Shown here: piece by piece, positions 23,376 through 30,683 of the stretch | Numbering within the stretch: position 1 is the first letter of the stretch | How the letters are laid out: each line of letters opens with the position of its first letter | DNA from: FLUQ01 sp031550605 | GTDB taxonomy: Bacteria > Desulfobacterota > Desulfovibrionia > Desulfovibrionales > Desulfovibrionaceae | Assembly (NCBI GenBank): GCA_031550605.1 | Contig: JAVBOK010000079.1 | Coordinates: 1 to 35,982, forward strand | Direction of reading: 5' to 3' | DNA: 35,982 nt | Notes under the pieces: generated by a model | What the model was told of the DNA's origin: nothing | The model's database searches: none | Seen by the model: only the letters and a program-made list of their open reading frames with translations | Position numbers and translations under genes: made by a program

Positions 23376-24635
23376 TTATGCCGCGCCCGGCGCGCAGATG
23401 TATCCGGCCAGGGCGGTGGCCGCGGCCACCGCCGGGCTGGCCAGATAGACCCTGCTTTCCGCGTGCCCCATGCGGCCCTTGAAGTTGCGGTTGGTGGTGG
23501 ACAGGCACACTTCGCCCTTGCCGAGAACGCCCAGATGCCCGCCGAAGCAGACCCCGCAGCCCGGCGGCATCAGCACCGCGCCGGCCTCGGCGAATATTTC
23601 GGCCAGCCCTTCTTTCAGGGCCGCTCTGAAGACTTCGGGGGATGCGGGGGTGACCAGCAAACGGACGCCGGGAGCGATTTTTTTCCCCCTGAGCAGCCCG
23701 GCGGCGATGCGCAGGTCGCCTATTCTGCCGTTGGTGCAGGATCCGATGAGCACCTGGTTCACGGGCGTATGCTCAAGGCGGCTGACCGGCATGACGTTGT
23801 CCGGGGAATGCGGCGCGGCCACCTGCGGTTCCAGCGCGGCCACGTCGATCTCGACGGTCTGCTCGCATACGGCGTCCCTGTCGCCGTACACCGGGGTGAA
23901 GGGCAGGGCCGCCCGCTCGCGCGCATAAGCCAGCACGGCTTCGTCCGGCTCGAAAATGCCATTCACGGCCCCGGCTTCCACAGCCATGTTGGCCATGGTC
24001 AGGCGGTTTTCCAGATCGATATGGGCCAGGGCCGGGCCGGCGAATTCCAGGGTTTTGCCCAGGCCTCCGTCCGCGCCGATGGTTCCGATGACTTTCAGGA
24101 TGATATCCTTGCCGCTGACCCAGTCCCCCGGTTTTCCGTTCAGGATGACGCGCAGGGTTTCCGGCACCCGGATCCAGGTGCTGCCCAGGGCCATGGCGCC
24201 GGTCAGGTCGGTGCTGCCCACGCCGGTGGAAAAGGCCCCCAGGCCCCCGTACGTGCAGGTGTGCGAATCGGCGCCGATGATCAGAAATCCCGGCAGGGCC
24301 AGGCCCTTTTCCGGCAGGATGGCGTGTTCGACGCCCGCTTCGCCCTGCTCGAAATAGCGCACCCCCGGATTTTCCCTGCTGAAGTCGCGCATGGCGATGC
24401 AGTTCGCCGCCGCCTGCAGGTCCCTGTTGGGCGTGAAATGGTCCGGAACCAGGGCGATGCGGTCCGGGGTTTTCGGCGCGATGCCCATGTCCGCAAGCTG
24501 TCTGATGGCCGGCGGCGCGGTGATGTCGTTGGCCAGGGTCATGTCGATGCTGACGGTGACGATATCCCCGGCGGCCACGGATTCATGCCCGGCGCGGGAG
24601 GCCAGGATTTTCTGGGTGATGGTCATGGGGCGCAT
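23376..24635 (-). CDS. Aconitase/LeuC-type hydratase large subunit
   Basis: 419 residues with the [4Fe-4S] cysteines Cys300 (GSCTNGRIGDLR), Cys360 and Cys363 (PPGCGVCFGG), followed by STTNRNFKGRMG. Length and the GCGVC form fit the archaeal-LeuC/homoaconitase/DmdA branch. It would hydrate an unsaturated dicarboxylate or isomerise a hydroxyacid. It starts in an overlap with the TRAP gene stop (TGATG) and has GAGGAG upstream, so translation is probably coupled. In nicotinate fermentation DmdAB converts dimethylmaleate to 2,3-dimethylmalate, which the lyase-family gene of this operon could cleave. Substrate unproven. Confidence 0.88.
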   Translation of the reverse strand: MRPMTITQKILASRAGHESVAAGDIVTVSIDMTLANDITAPPAIRQLADMGIAPKTPDRIALVPDHFTPNRDLQAAANCIAMRDFSRENPGVRYFEQGEAGVEHAILPEKGLALPGFLIIGADSHTCTYGGLGAFSTGVGSTDLTGAMALGSTWIRVPETLRVILNGKPGDWVSGKDIILKVIGTIGADGGLGKTLEFAGPALAHIDLENRLTMANMAVEAGAVNGIFEPDEAVLAYARERAALPFTPVYGDRDAVCEQTVEIDVAALEPQVAAPHSPDNVMPVSRLEHTPVNQVLIGSCTNGRIGDLRIAAGLLRGKKIAPGVRLLVTPASPEVFRAALKEGLAEIFAEAGAVLMPPGCGVCFGGHLGVLGKGEVCLSTTNRNFKGRMGHAESRVYLASPAVAAATALAGYICAPGAA

Positions 24636-26521
24636 CAGGCAGGCTCCTCTTGCGCGCGGGAGGCGTTTCTTGAATTGAGAATCATGGCCGCGATCAGGGC
24701 GGCGACGCCGGCGGCAAACAGCAGCGGCGTATGGCTGACGAACAGATAGCCCGCCAGCAGGATCAGGGCGGCTGCGCATAAGGCTGTGTCCACAATTGCG
24801 AGCGAGCGGGCGAAGAATTTGTTGACCAGGATGGAAAGGGCCATGAACGCGGCAAGCGTGGCGGCCAGTTGCAGGGTATTGTCCGCAAGCGATTGCTGCA
24901 GCAGGACGCCCGGCGCGTAGATGAACACGAAAGGCAGAAGGAATGTGGTAAAAGCCGCTTTCAGGGCCTCCACGGCCGCCTTCAGATAATCGGCCTGCGC
25001 TATCTTGCAGGCCACCATCAGGCCGATGCCCACGGGCGGGGTTATGTGCGAGAACAGGGCGTAATACAGGGGGAACAGGTGGGCCTGCATCACGGGCACG
25101 CCCATTTTTATGATGGCCGGAGAAAGGATGGTGGCGCAGATGATGTATACGGCCGGCGTGGGCAGCCCCATGCCCAGAACGACGGCCGCGATGGCTGTGA
25201 ACACAAGAAGAAGAGGCAGGCTGTTGAGGCTGATGGCCAGCAGGAAGTCACTCAGCCGCATGCCAAGGCCGGTCACTTCCACGCAGGCGACAACCACGCC
25301 GATGACCGAAAGCACGGCGGCGATCTGGCAGCCGGAAACGACACCATCGGTTATTTTTCCGAGAATGCCCTTCCAGTCCGGGCGCCTGCCCTGGAAAAGG
25401 CAGCTGACAAGGCCAAGGGCAACGGCCAGCAGAATGCAGAAGAAAATGGTCTTCATGAGCGAAAGGCCCAAACCCAGCAGGTACAGGAGCAGGCCCAGGG
25501 GGGCGATGAATATCGGGGCGGAAAGCAGCATGCTGCGTTTGTCCACGGGAGCGCTTTCCACCTTCTGGATATTGCGCTTGCGGGCGTTGAGTTCGGCATA
25601 CATGAGCAGCAGTATGAAGTAGATCAGAGCGGAAAAGGTGCAGGCCTTGGCGATGGACAGATAGGGAATGCCGGTGAAACCGGACATGACAAAGACCGTG
25701 GATCCCATGACCGGCGGCAGGATCTGGCCGCCGTTGGAGGCGGCCGTTTCGATGGCCGCCGCCTGCTCGGACGTGTACCTGCTTTTTTTCATGAGCGGGA
25801 TGGTGAAGGGGCCGAAGATCGAGATGTTGGCCACCGTGCTGCCGGTGACCGAGCCCAGCAGGGCGCTGGAAATGATGCACAGCGCGGCCGCTCCGCTGCG
25901 CATATGGGCCGCGACCTTCTGGCCTATGGCCATAATAAAATACAGGCCCCCGAAAGATTCCATGATGGAGCCGAAAACGATAAACAAAAACAAATAGTTT
26001 GATGAAAGCATCAGCATGCTGCCATACGTGCCCCAGGGGGACGTGACGTCCGCGCTCAACAGGACGACAAGGCGTGGAAAATCGGTACTGGGGGCGCGAA
26101 AGCCTCCCGGAAGGTACGAGCCGAACAACATGTACACAATGCCCACGGCGGCCACGATGGGGAAGATCAGGCCGAAGGCCCTGTAGGTAAGATAGAAAGT
26201 CAGGATTGTGGCCACGGCGCCGCAGACCATGGCCGCCATGGGCGGATAACTGGGGTCTTCGAGAATGACATCGTACTGCGACACGAAATACCAGGTGACG
26301 CCGATGCCGATCAGCAGACACAGCACATGGAGGGGGGTGATCTTTTTCGAAAGGTAGCTCAGGAACATGACGGAAAAAGCAAAGCCCAGGTGGATGATGG
26401 CGCTGATCGACGGCTCGTACGGCAACTCCACGATATACCAGAAATGGTATGCCATCATGGCCAGCGAGGTGACGGCCAGGAGTATCTGAATTTTGGAGCG
26501 CAAACCCTCATCGTGTGACAT
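24635..26521 (-). CDS. Fused TRAP transporter permease (4TM-12TM)
   Basis: 628 residues, almost wholly hydrophobic. An N-terminal small-subunit-like part (about 1-130) is fused to the large DctM-type channel. Conserved pieces are GSVTGSTVANISIFGPFTIPLMK, AASNGGQILPPVMGSTVFVM and GMGLPTPAVYIICATILSPAIIK. It is the ion-coupled importer working with the TAXI binding protein encoded upstream. TRAP-TAXI systems take up small organic acids; here the substrate is presumably that of the downstream hydratase. The gene stop overlaps the next start. Confidence 0.9.
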   Translation of the reverse strand: MSHDEGLRSKIQILLAVTSLAMMAYHFWYIVELPYEPSISAIIHLGFAFSVMFLSYLSKKITPLHVLCLLIGIGVTWYFVSQYDVILEDPSYPPMAAMVCGAVATILTFYLTYRAFGLIFPIVAAVGIVYMLFGSYLPGGFRAPSTDFPRLVVLLSADVTSPWGTYGSMLMLSSNYLFLFIVFGSIMESFGGLYFIMAIGQKVAAHMRSGAAALCIISSALLGSVTGSTVANISIFGPFTIPLMKKSRYTSEQAAAIETAASNGGQILPPVMGSTVFVMSGFTGIPYLSIAKACTFSALIYFILLLMYAELNARKRNIQKVESAPVDKRSMLLSAPIFIAPLGLLLYLLGLGLSLMKTIFFCILLAVALGLVSCLFQGRRPDWKGILGKITDGVVSGCQIAAVLSVIGVVVACVEVTGLGMRLSDFLLAISLNSLPLLLVFTAIAAVVLGMGLPTPAVYIICATILSPAIIKMGVPVMQAHLFPLYYALFSHITPPVGIGLMVACKIAQADYLKAAVEALKAAFTTFLLPFVFIYAPGVLLQQSLADNTLQLAATLAAFMALSILVNKFFARSLAIVDTALCAAALILLAGYLFVSHTPLLFAAGVAALIAAMILNSRNASRAQEEPA

Positions 26522-26583
26522 AGAATCCCCTTGCGAGTCGCAGGTGCATGGAGTGAGCCGGGAAAAGGCCTGCCTTTCCCCCG

Positions 26584-26611
26584 GCCCGCGCGGCCGGGCG
26601 GCCGCGCGGGC
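26584..26611 (-). terminator. Intra-operon hairpin between binding protein and permease
   Basis: GCCCGCGCGGCC and its exact complement form a 12-bp stem with a GGGC loop. It begins 12 bases past the TAXI stop and lies before the permease gene. Such hairpins often attenuate transcription or protect the upstream mRNA so that binding protein exceeds permease; this is inferred from position. Confidence 0.6.
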
Positions 26612-26622
26612 GCCCGTTCAAA

Positions 26623-27696
26623 CTACTTTTTGATATAGCTTGCGCCGAAGCTCTTCAACGTAACGCCGCGTTCATCATAGTACTTGAGCGCGCCGGGATG
26701 GTAGTTTTTGCGGCAATCCGCCTCGGTTTCCCAGAAGGATGTCGTGAGAAATTCCGGCGTGATGCCCTTGCCGAAAATGTTGTAATCGGCAAAATCGCCC
26801 TTTTCCGCGGCTTCGTACATGATGCGCGTGATCTCGTGCACCGTTTTTTCGGGCATATCCAGGCCCGCCGCCCAGAAGATGGGCGAGGAAACGATGGCCA
26901 TGGATTCGGTCTGGTTCTCTCCCAGGGCTTTGGGGGGCACAACCAGGGCCAGGGTGGGGAGGGGGGCTTTTTTGTATTCTTCGCTGTGGCCGGCCTTGCG
27001 GATCATCTCGATGTTGTTCTGCACATCCCCCTGTTGCAGATAATACAGCGGACCCCGCGTTTTCAGTTCTTCGAGGAAGGGGCCCAACTGGTACGTATCG
27101 GGGTATATGTAATTGAACATGAGGTAGCCGGCCTCCGCCGCGCCGTCCTGCAGGGCTGTCAGGGCGGTGGACGTGCCTCCGAACTTGGGCTTGACGCTGT
27201 CCCACACGCCGGCCTGTTTCAGCAGGTCGGCAAAGATCCAGACATAGAAGCCGGGCCCCTTGCGGGACATGGACACGGAATGGCCTTTAAGATCCTTGAG
27301 GGTCTTGATCTTGGGGTTCAAGGTGACCCAGGCCGAAGTCAGGTGCAGGCAGGAGCCGATTTTTTTGGCCGTGTACTCGGGTGTGTTCCACAATTCCATG
27401 CCGGGCGTTTGGCAGATGATCACGTGGTTGGCCCGTTTCGCGGGGTCGGGTTTGGCCAGCCTGTGGTTGTCGGCCACGCCGGCGGTGGCAACGACTTCCG
27501 CTTCCAGCCAGGTGGAGCGTTCGTTGATCATTTTGGACAGGCCGTAGGACAGGGCATACCAGGCGTCGCCCGGCCGGCCGGCGGCGAAGACGACTTTTTC
27601 CGTTTTGGCGGCGGCGGAAACATCCGAAGACAGGCCCAGCGACAGGGCGCAGGCAAGGGCCAGAACACCGGTGCAGGCAAGCAGCAGTTTTTTCAT
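26623..27696 (-). CDS. TAXI-family TRAP solute-binding protein
   Basis: 357 residues with a signal peptide ending near SSDVSAAA. The start of the mature part (EKVVFAAGRPGDAWYALSYGLSKMI) matches the TAXI-type ligand-binding fold, followed by PKIKTLKDLKGHSVSMSRKGPG. It captures the substrate in the periplasm for the fused permease. The gene lies between the lyase and the permease, 30 bases from the lyase stop. GGGAGAAGAG precedes the ATG. Confidence 0.9.
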   Translation of the reverse strand: MKKLLLACTGVLALACALSLGLSSDVSAAAKTEKVVFAAGRPGDAWYALSYGLSKMINERSTWLEAEVVATAGVADNHRLAKPDPAKRANHVIICQTPGMELWNTPEYTAKKIGSCLHLTSAWVTLNPKIKTLKDLKGHSVSMSRKGPGFYVWIFADLLKQAGVWDSVKPKFGGTSTALTALQDGAAEAGYLMFNYIYPDTYQLGPFLEELKTRGPLYYLQQGDVQNNIEMIRKAGHSEEYKKAPLPTLALVVPPKALGENQTESMAIVSSPIFWAAGLDMPEKTVHEITRIMYEAAEKGDFADYNIFGKGITPEFLTTSFWETEADCRKNYHPGALKYYDERGVTLKSFGASYIKK

Positions 27697-27726
27697 ACTC
27701 TTCTCCCTTGGGGGTGGGTGTGTCCG

Positions 27727-28599
27727 TCAGACGTAGGTTTTTTCCAGCGCGACATACTTCGGGCGGTCAACCAGATCGAACATTTCCTGGAAGCTGGCCA
27801 TCCTGTCCGCGCATTTGTCCGTGGAGCCTTCTTCTTTCAGCACCTTGAGATTCTCCCTGATGGCCTTGATGGCGGAAACCCAGGCGGTGACGGGATAGAT
27901 GGCGATGTTGAACCCCATTTTCTCCAGCGCGTCGGCCGACAGGCAGGGGGTGTCGCCGCCGCGTTCCACCAGGTTGATCAGCAGCGGGGTGCCTTTGAGT
28001 TCAGCGGCGACGCGTTTCATCTGCTCTTCGGTTTTGGGCGCTTCGACGAAGATGACGTCGGCCCCGGCGGCGGCATAGGCCCTGGCCCGATCCAGAGCGT
28101 CTTCGAACCCGCTGACCTGAATGGCGTCGGTGCGGGCGATAAGCACCAGGTCGCTGTCGCCGCGCTCACACACGGCGGCCTTGATCTTGTTGACCATCTC
28201 CCCTTGGGAGACGACCTGTTTTCCCGCGGTGTGGCCGCAGCGTTTCGGGGTGATCTGGTCCTCTATCTGCACGGCGGCGACGCCCGTGTTCTTGAATTCG
28301 CGGATGGAGCGCATCAGGTTGAGCGCGTTGCCGTATCCGGTGTCAATGTCGCAGATGGCGGGGATGGTGGTGCAGGCCGCGATGTTCTTGGCGGCGTCGA
28401 CCATTTCGGACATGGTCAGCAGCCCGATGTCCGGCATGCCCAGACGGGTGCTGGCCACCCCGGCGCCGGTAATGTAAATGGCCGGAAAACCGGCTTCTTC
28501 CACAAGTCTGGCCGTGATGCCGTCGTATGCTCCGGGGGCCATGATCAGTTTGTTCTGTTTGAGCATGGAACGCAAAACGGCTGCTTTGGACTGGGACAT
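27727..28599 (-). CDS. Isocitrate lyase/PEP mutase-family C-C lyase
   Basis: 290 residues. A TIM-barrel lyase of the 2-methylisocitrate/2,3-dimethylmalate lyase branch: MAPGAYDGITARLVEEAGF, DIDTGYGN (metal-binding Asp), QIEDQITPKRCGH (the catalytic Cys loop), LIARTDA and IFVEAP. The KRCGH loop indicates a carbon-carbon lyase rather than a phosphonate enzyme. Possible products are pyruvate plus propionate (dimethylmalate) or pyruvate plus succinate (methylisocitrate). No citrate synthase-like prpC lies near, so the methylcitrate cycle is less likely. It is first in the operon; AAGGAG lies 8 bases before the ATG. Confidence 0.88.
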   Translation of the reverse strand: MSQSKAAVLRSMLKQNKLIMAPGAYDGITARLVEEAGFPAIYITGAGVASTRLGMPDIGLLTMSEMVDAAKNIAACTTIPAICDIDTGYGNALNLMRSIREFKNTGVAAVQIEDQITPKRCGHTAGKQVVSQGEMVNKIKAAVCERGDSDLVLIARTDAIQVSGFEDALDRARAYAAAGADVIFVEAPKTEEQMKRVAAELKGTPLLINLVERGGDTPCLSADALEKMGFNIAIYPVTAWVSAIKAIRENLKVLKEEGSTDKCADRMASFQEMFDLVDRPKYVALEKTYV

Positions 28600-28726
28600 G
28601 GCGATTTCTCCTTGTCTGAAATCCGGGCTGCGGCGCGCCGCGCGGCCGGCAGCATTTCCGGAAGGTGAACGGAAGAGGCGGGAACCGCGGCGCATGCGCA
28701 ACGTACTGTTCCAGCGACAAGGGGAT

Positions 28727-28742
28727 AGCAATAACTGTTCCG
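28727..28742 (-). promoter_or_regulatory. Sigma-54 promoter P10 (lyase-TRAP-hydratase operon)
   Basis: Minus strand reads CGGAACAGTTATTGCT, with exact GG/GC spacing and a perfect TTGCT -12 element; the -24 side keeps GG, A and C. It lies 128 bases before the lyase start. It fits activation by the PrpR-type protein encoded in this cluster. Confidence 0.6.
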
Positions 28743-28815
28743 GGCAGGTAATAACAAATAATTTTCGAATGATATATATATTATGGAGGGATGCGCATTT
28801 CGCAGGCATGTGATA

Positions 28816-28834
28816 TGAAACATTTTTCGTTTCA
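28816..28834. promoter_or_regulatory. Inverted repeat, candidate PrpR-type activator site
   Basis: TGAAAC, seven bases, GTTTCA. It is about 75 bases upstream of the P10 -24 element. An AT-rich stretch (28750-28790) lies between them, as is common for IHF bending. Assignment to the activator is inference. Confidence 0.5.
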
Positions 28835-29012
28835 AATGCCATTCTTTCGTTCCATGCGTTTCACGGCGCGGGATGCGCCGGGCCGCGGGAAAACCATGGC
28901 GGGGAAAAACGCCGCGCGGGCCGCGATTCTTTCGCGGCAAAAAAGTTTCGGCTGTCGGCGAAGCGCGGGGACGCGGGCATTGCCCGCTGCTTTCCGCATC
29001 AGAAAGAAACAG

Positions 29013-29061
29013 GGGGGATGCGGCAGCCGGCGCGTTCCGCAACCGGCATGCCGCATCCCCC
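29013..29061. terminator. Long hairpin in the gltS-lyase gap
   Basis: GGGGGATGCGGC and its exact complement are 25 bases apart, with a nested CCGG pairing. It lies beyond the first gltS hairpin and may act as a second stop, insulating the lyase promoter. Confidence 0.45.
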
Positions 29062-29122
29062 GCGCGATCGTCGGGCCGTCTTCCGTCCGGCGCGGAGCGG
29101 CTTCGAGATTTTTCACGCGGAG

Positions 29123-29148
29123 GTCCGGGGGGATCATTCCCCCCGGAC
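29123..29148. terminator. Hairpin after gltS, copy 2 of a dispersed repeat
   Basis: GTCCGGGGGGA and TCCCCCCGGAC form a perfect 11-bp stem with a short loop, followed by bases (to 29172) shared with 5523-5575. It lies 45 bases from the gltS stop. Confidence 0.55.
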
Positions 29149-29192
29149 GGGGTCCGGGGCGGCAGCCCCAGGAAAGCGCCGAGTCCCGGGTA

Positions 29193-30632
29193 TCAGGCGG
29201 CGGCGGCCTCTTCCCTCTCGCCGGCGGGTTCTTTTTTCGCCATTTTGTTGGACAGGAAGGCGATCAGCACAAATCCCGCAAGCAGGGCGGCGGAAACCCA
29301 GAAGTTGTCCATGGTCGATCCCGCGGCCAGCACCCCGAGCGTCAGGGGGTCGGACACCATGCGCGCGATGGACATCAGGGCGAAGCCCATGGAGAAATCG
29401 GACAGGGCCGGGGTTTTGAAATCGGGATCGCAGATTTTCAGCAGCATGATGCCGTTGATGATGACCCCGGTGCCCGTGCCCCAGATGATGATGGAGCGTT
29501 CAAAGGCGTAGTCGTCCTTGTTCAGCCTGTTGTAGAGCAGGAAAATGAAGTAGTAGGTCGTGATGAAGCCCAGCACGCAGATGATGGCGAGCGGCACCAC
29601 ATACGCGGCGATCGCCTTGACGGGCACGCTGGCGATGGCGCACACGATGGCGAAATCGGACAGGGTGCCGATGATGCGCGACTTTATCTTGCCGTCGTAC
29701 AGGAAGTTCAGCTTGCACTTGATCATGCCCGCGTTGATGAGCAGCATGACGAACATGGCGTAGATCCACACCGGCAGACTGGTGATGGCCCGCGGCAGGG
29801 GCATGGCCTTGACGTAGCCCATGATGAAATAGGCGATGCCGCAGCCCGAGAGAATGATCGCCAGGTGCAGGGTGATGGTTTCGATGGAGGAGTTGATGGT
29901 GGTTTCGCGGCCGACGCTGCCCTGCTTGGCGACGTCCGGCTGATAGCCCTGCAGCATGTCCTGCGGGATTTGGCCCGGTTTTTTCAGAATGGCTGTCTTG
30001 CCCGCGCGGGTGGCAGCGTTGATGAGAATGATGCCGATCAGCATGCCCCCGACCAGGCCGACGGTGGCGGTGGTGACGGTGATGCCCTGCGCCGTCTGCC
30101 AGTAGGGTATGCCCAGGCCTTCCAGAATTTTTCCCACCGCGCCGGCGGTGCCGTGGCCGCCCCAGTAGCCCTGGCCCAGTTCGAAACCGAAGGTGCGGTA
30201 CAGATTGGTGCCGGGATCAATCGCGGTGATGACCGCATTGCTGCCGAAACCCACGACGTTTTGCAGCATCAGCACGCCCATGTAAATGCAGGTCGCCTTG
30301 ACCACGTTGCTCACGGTTTTGGCGCCGCTGCCGGCGATGCCCTTCGACGGCTCCATGAACAGGCCGAGCGGGATGGATGCGATGATGGGCACGATCAGCA
30401 CGCCGGGGATCAGGGACCAGATGGTGACGAAATCTTTGGGCACCCGCACGACGGCATAGTCGCCCAGGATGATCGGCCCCAGCAGCAGCCCGATGAAGCC
30501 GCCGATCACCGAAGCCGGCAGAAAAAGCGTCTGAAAGATCCTGATTTTCGCCCTGAGGTAGGTCCCCAGAAGCAAAAGGATGCTTGCCACGCCGAGGCTG
30601 CATAAAAGCTGTGTGAAGAGTGTAGAAGTCAT
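29193..30632 (-). CDS. gltS: GltS-type sodium/glutamate symporter
   Basis: 479 residues with about 10-12 membrane segments. Two inverted repeats are recognisable by GHGTAGAVGKILEGLG in the first half and WGTGTGVIINGIMLLKI in the second, the re-entrant loop motifs of the ESS (GltS) family. The length exceeds the roughly 400-residue E. coli GltS, with a central loop (residues about 210-250) accounting for part of it. The expected function is Na+-coupled glutamate (or similar dicarboxylate) transport. It is the last gene of the hydroxylase operon, 51 bases after the large subunit. The start at 30632 has AAGGAAAG upstream. The actual substrate is not proven. Confidence 0.85.
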   Translation of the reverse strand: MTSTLFTQLLCSLGVASILLLLGTYLRAKIRIFQTLFLPASVIGGFIGLLLGPIILGDYAVVRVPKDFVTIWSLIPGVLIVPIIASIPLGLFMEPSKGIAGSGAKTVSNVVKATCIYMGVLMLQNVVGFGSNAVITAIDPGTNLYRTFGFELGQGYWGGHGTAGAVGKILEGLGIPYWQTAQGITVTTATVGLVGGMLIGIILINAATRAGKTAILKKPGQIPQDMLQGYQPDVAKQGSVGRETTINSSIETITLHLAIILSGCGIAYFIMGYVKAMPLPRAITSLPVWIYAMFVMLLINAGMIKCKLNFLYDGKIKSRIIGTLSDFAIVCAIASVPVKAIAAYVVPLAIICVLGFITTYYFIFLLYNRLNKDDYAFERSIIIWGTGTGVIINGIMLLKICDPDFKTPALSDFSMGFALMSIARMVSDPLTLGVLAAGSTMDNFWVSAALLAGFVLIAFLSNKMAKKEPAGEREEAAAA

Positions 30633-30683
30633 GGCCTTTCCTTTGTGTGCCGCTATGTTGTTAAAGAAACACGACAATACAGC

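Noticed and set aside
22840..24635. Leucine biosynthesis leuCD
   Set aside because: No leuA or leuB nearby; the genes sit in an operon with a TRAP importer and an isocitrate-lyase-family enzyme under a PrpR-type activator.
27727..28599. Methylcitrate-cycle prpB
   Set aside because: No methylcitrate synthase or dehydratase partner of prp type lies here. It is kept as an alternative, not the primary call.
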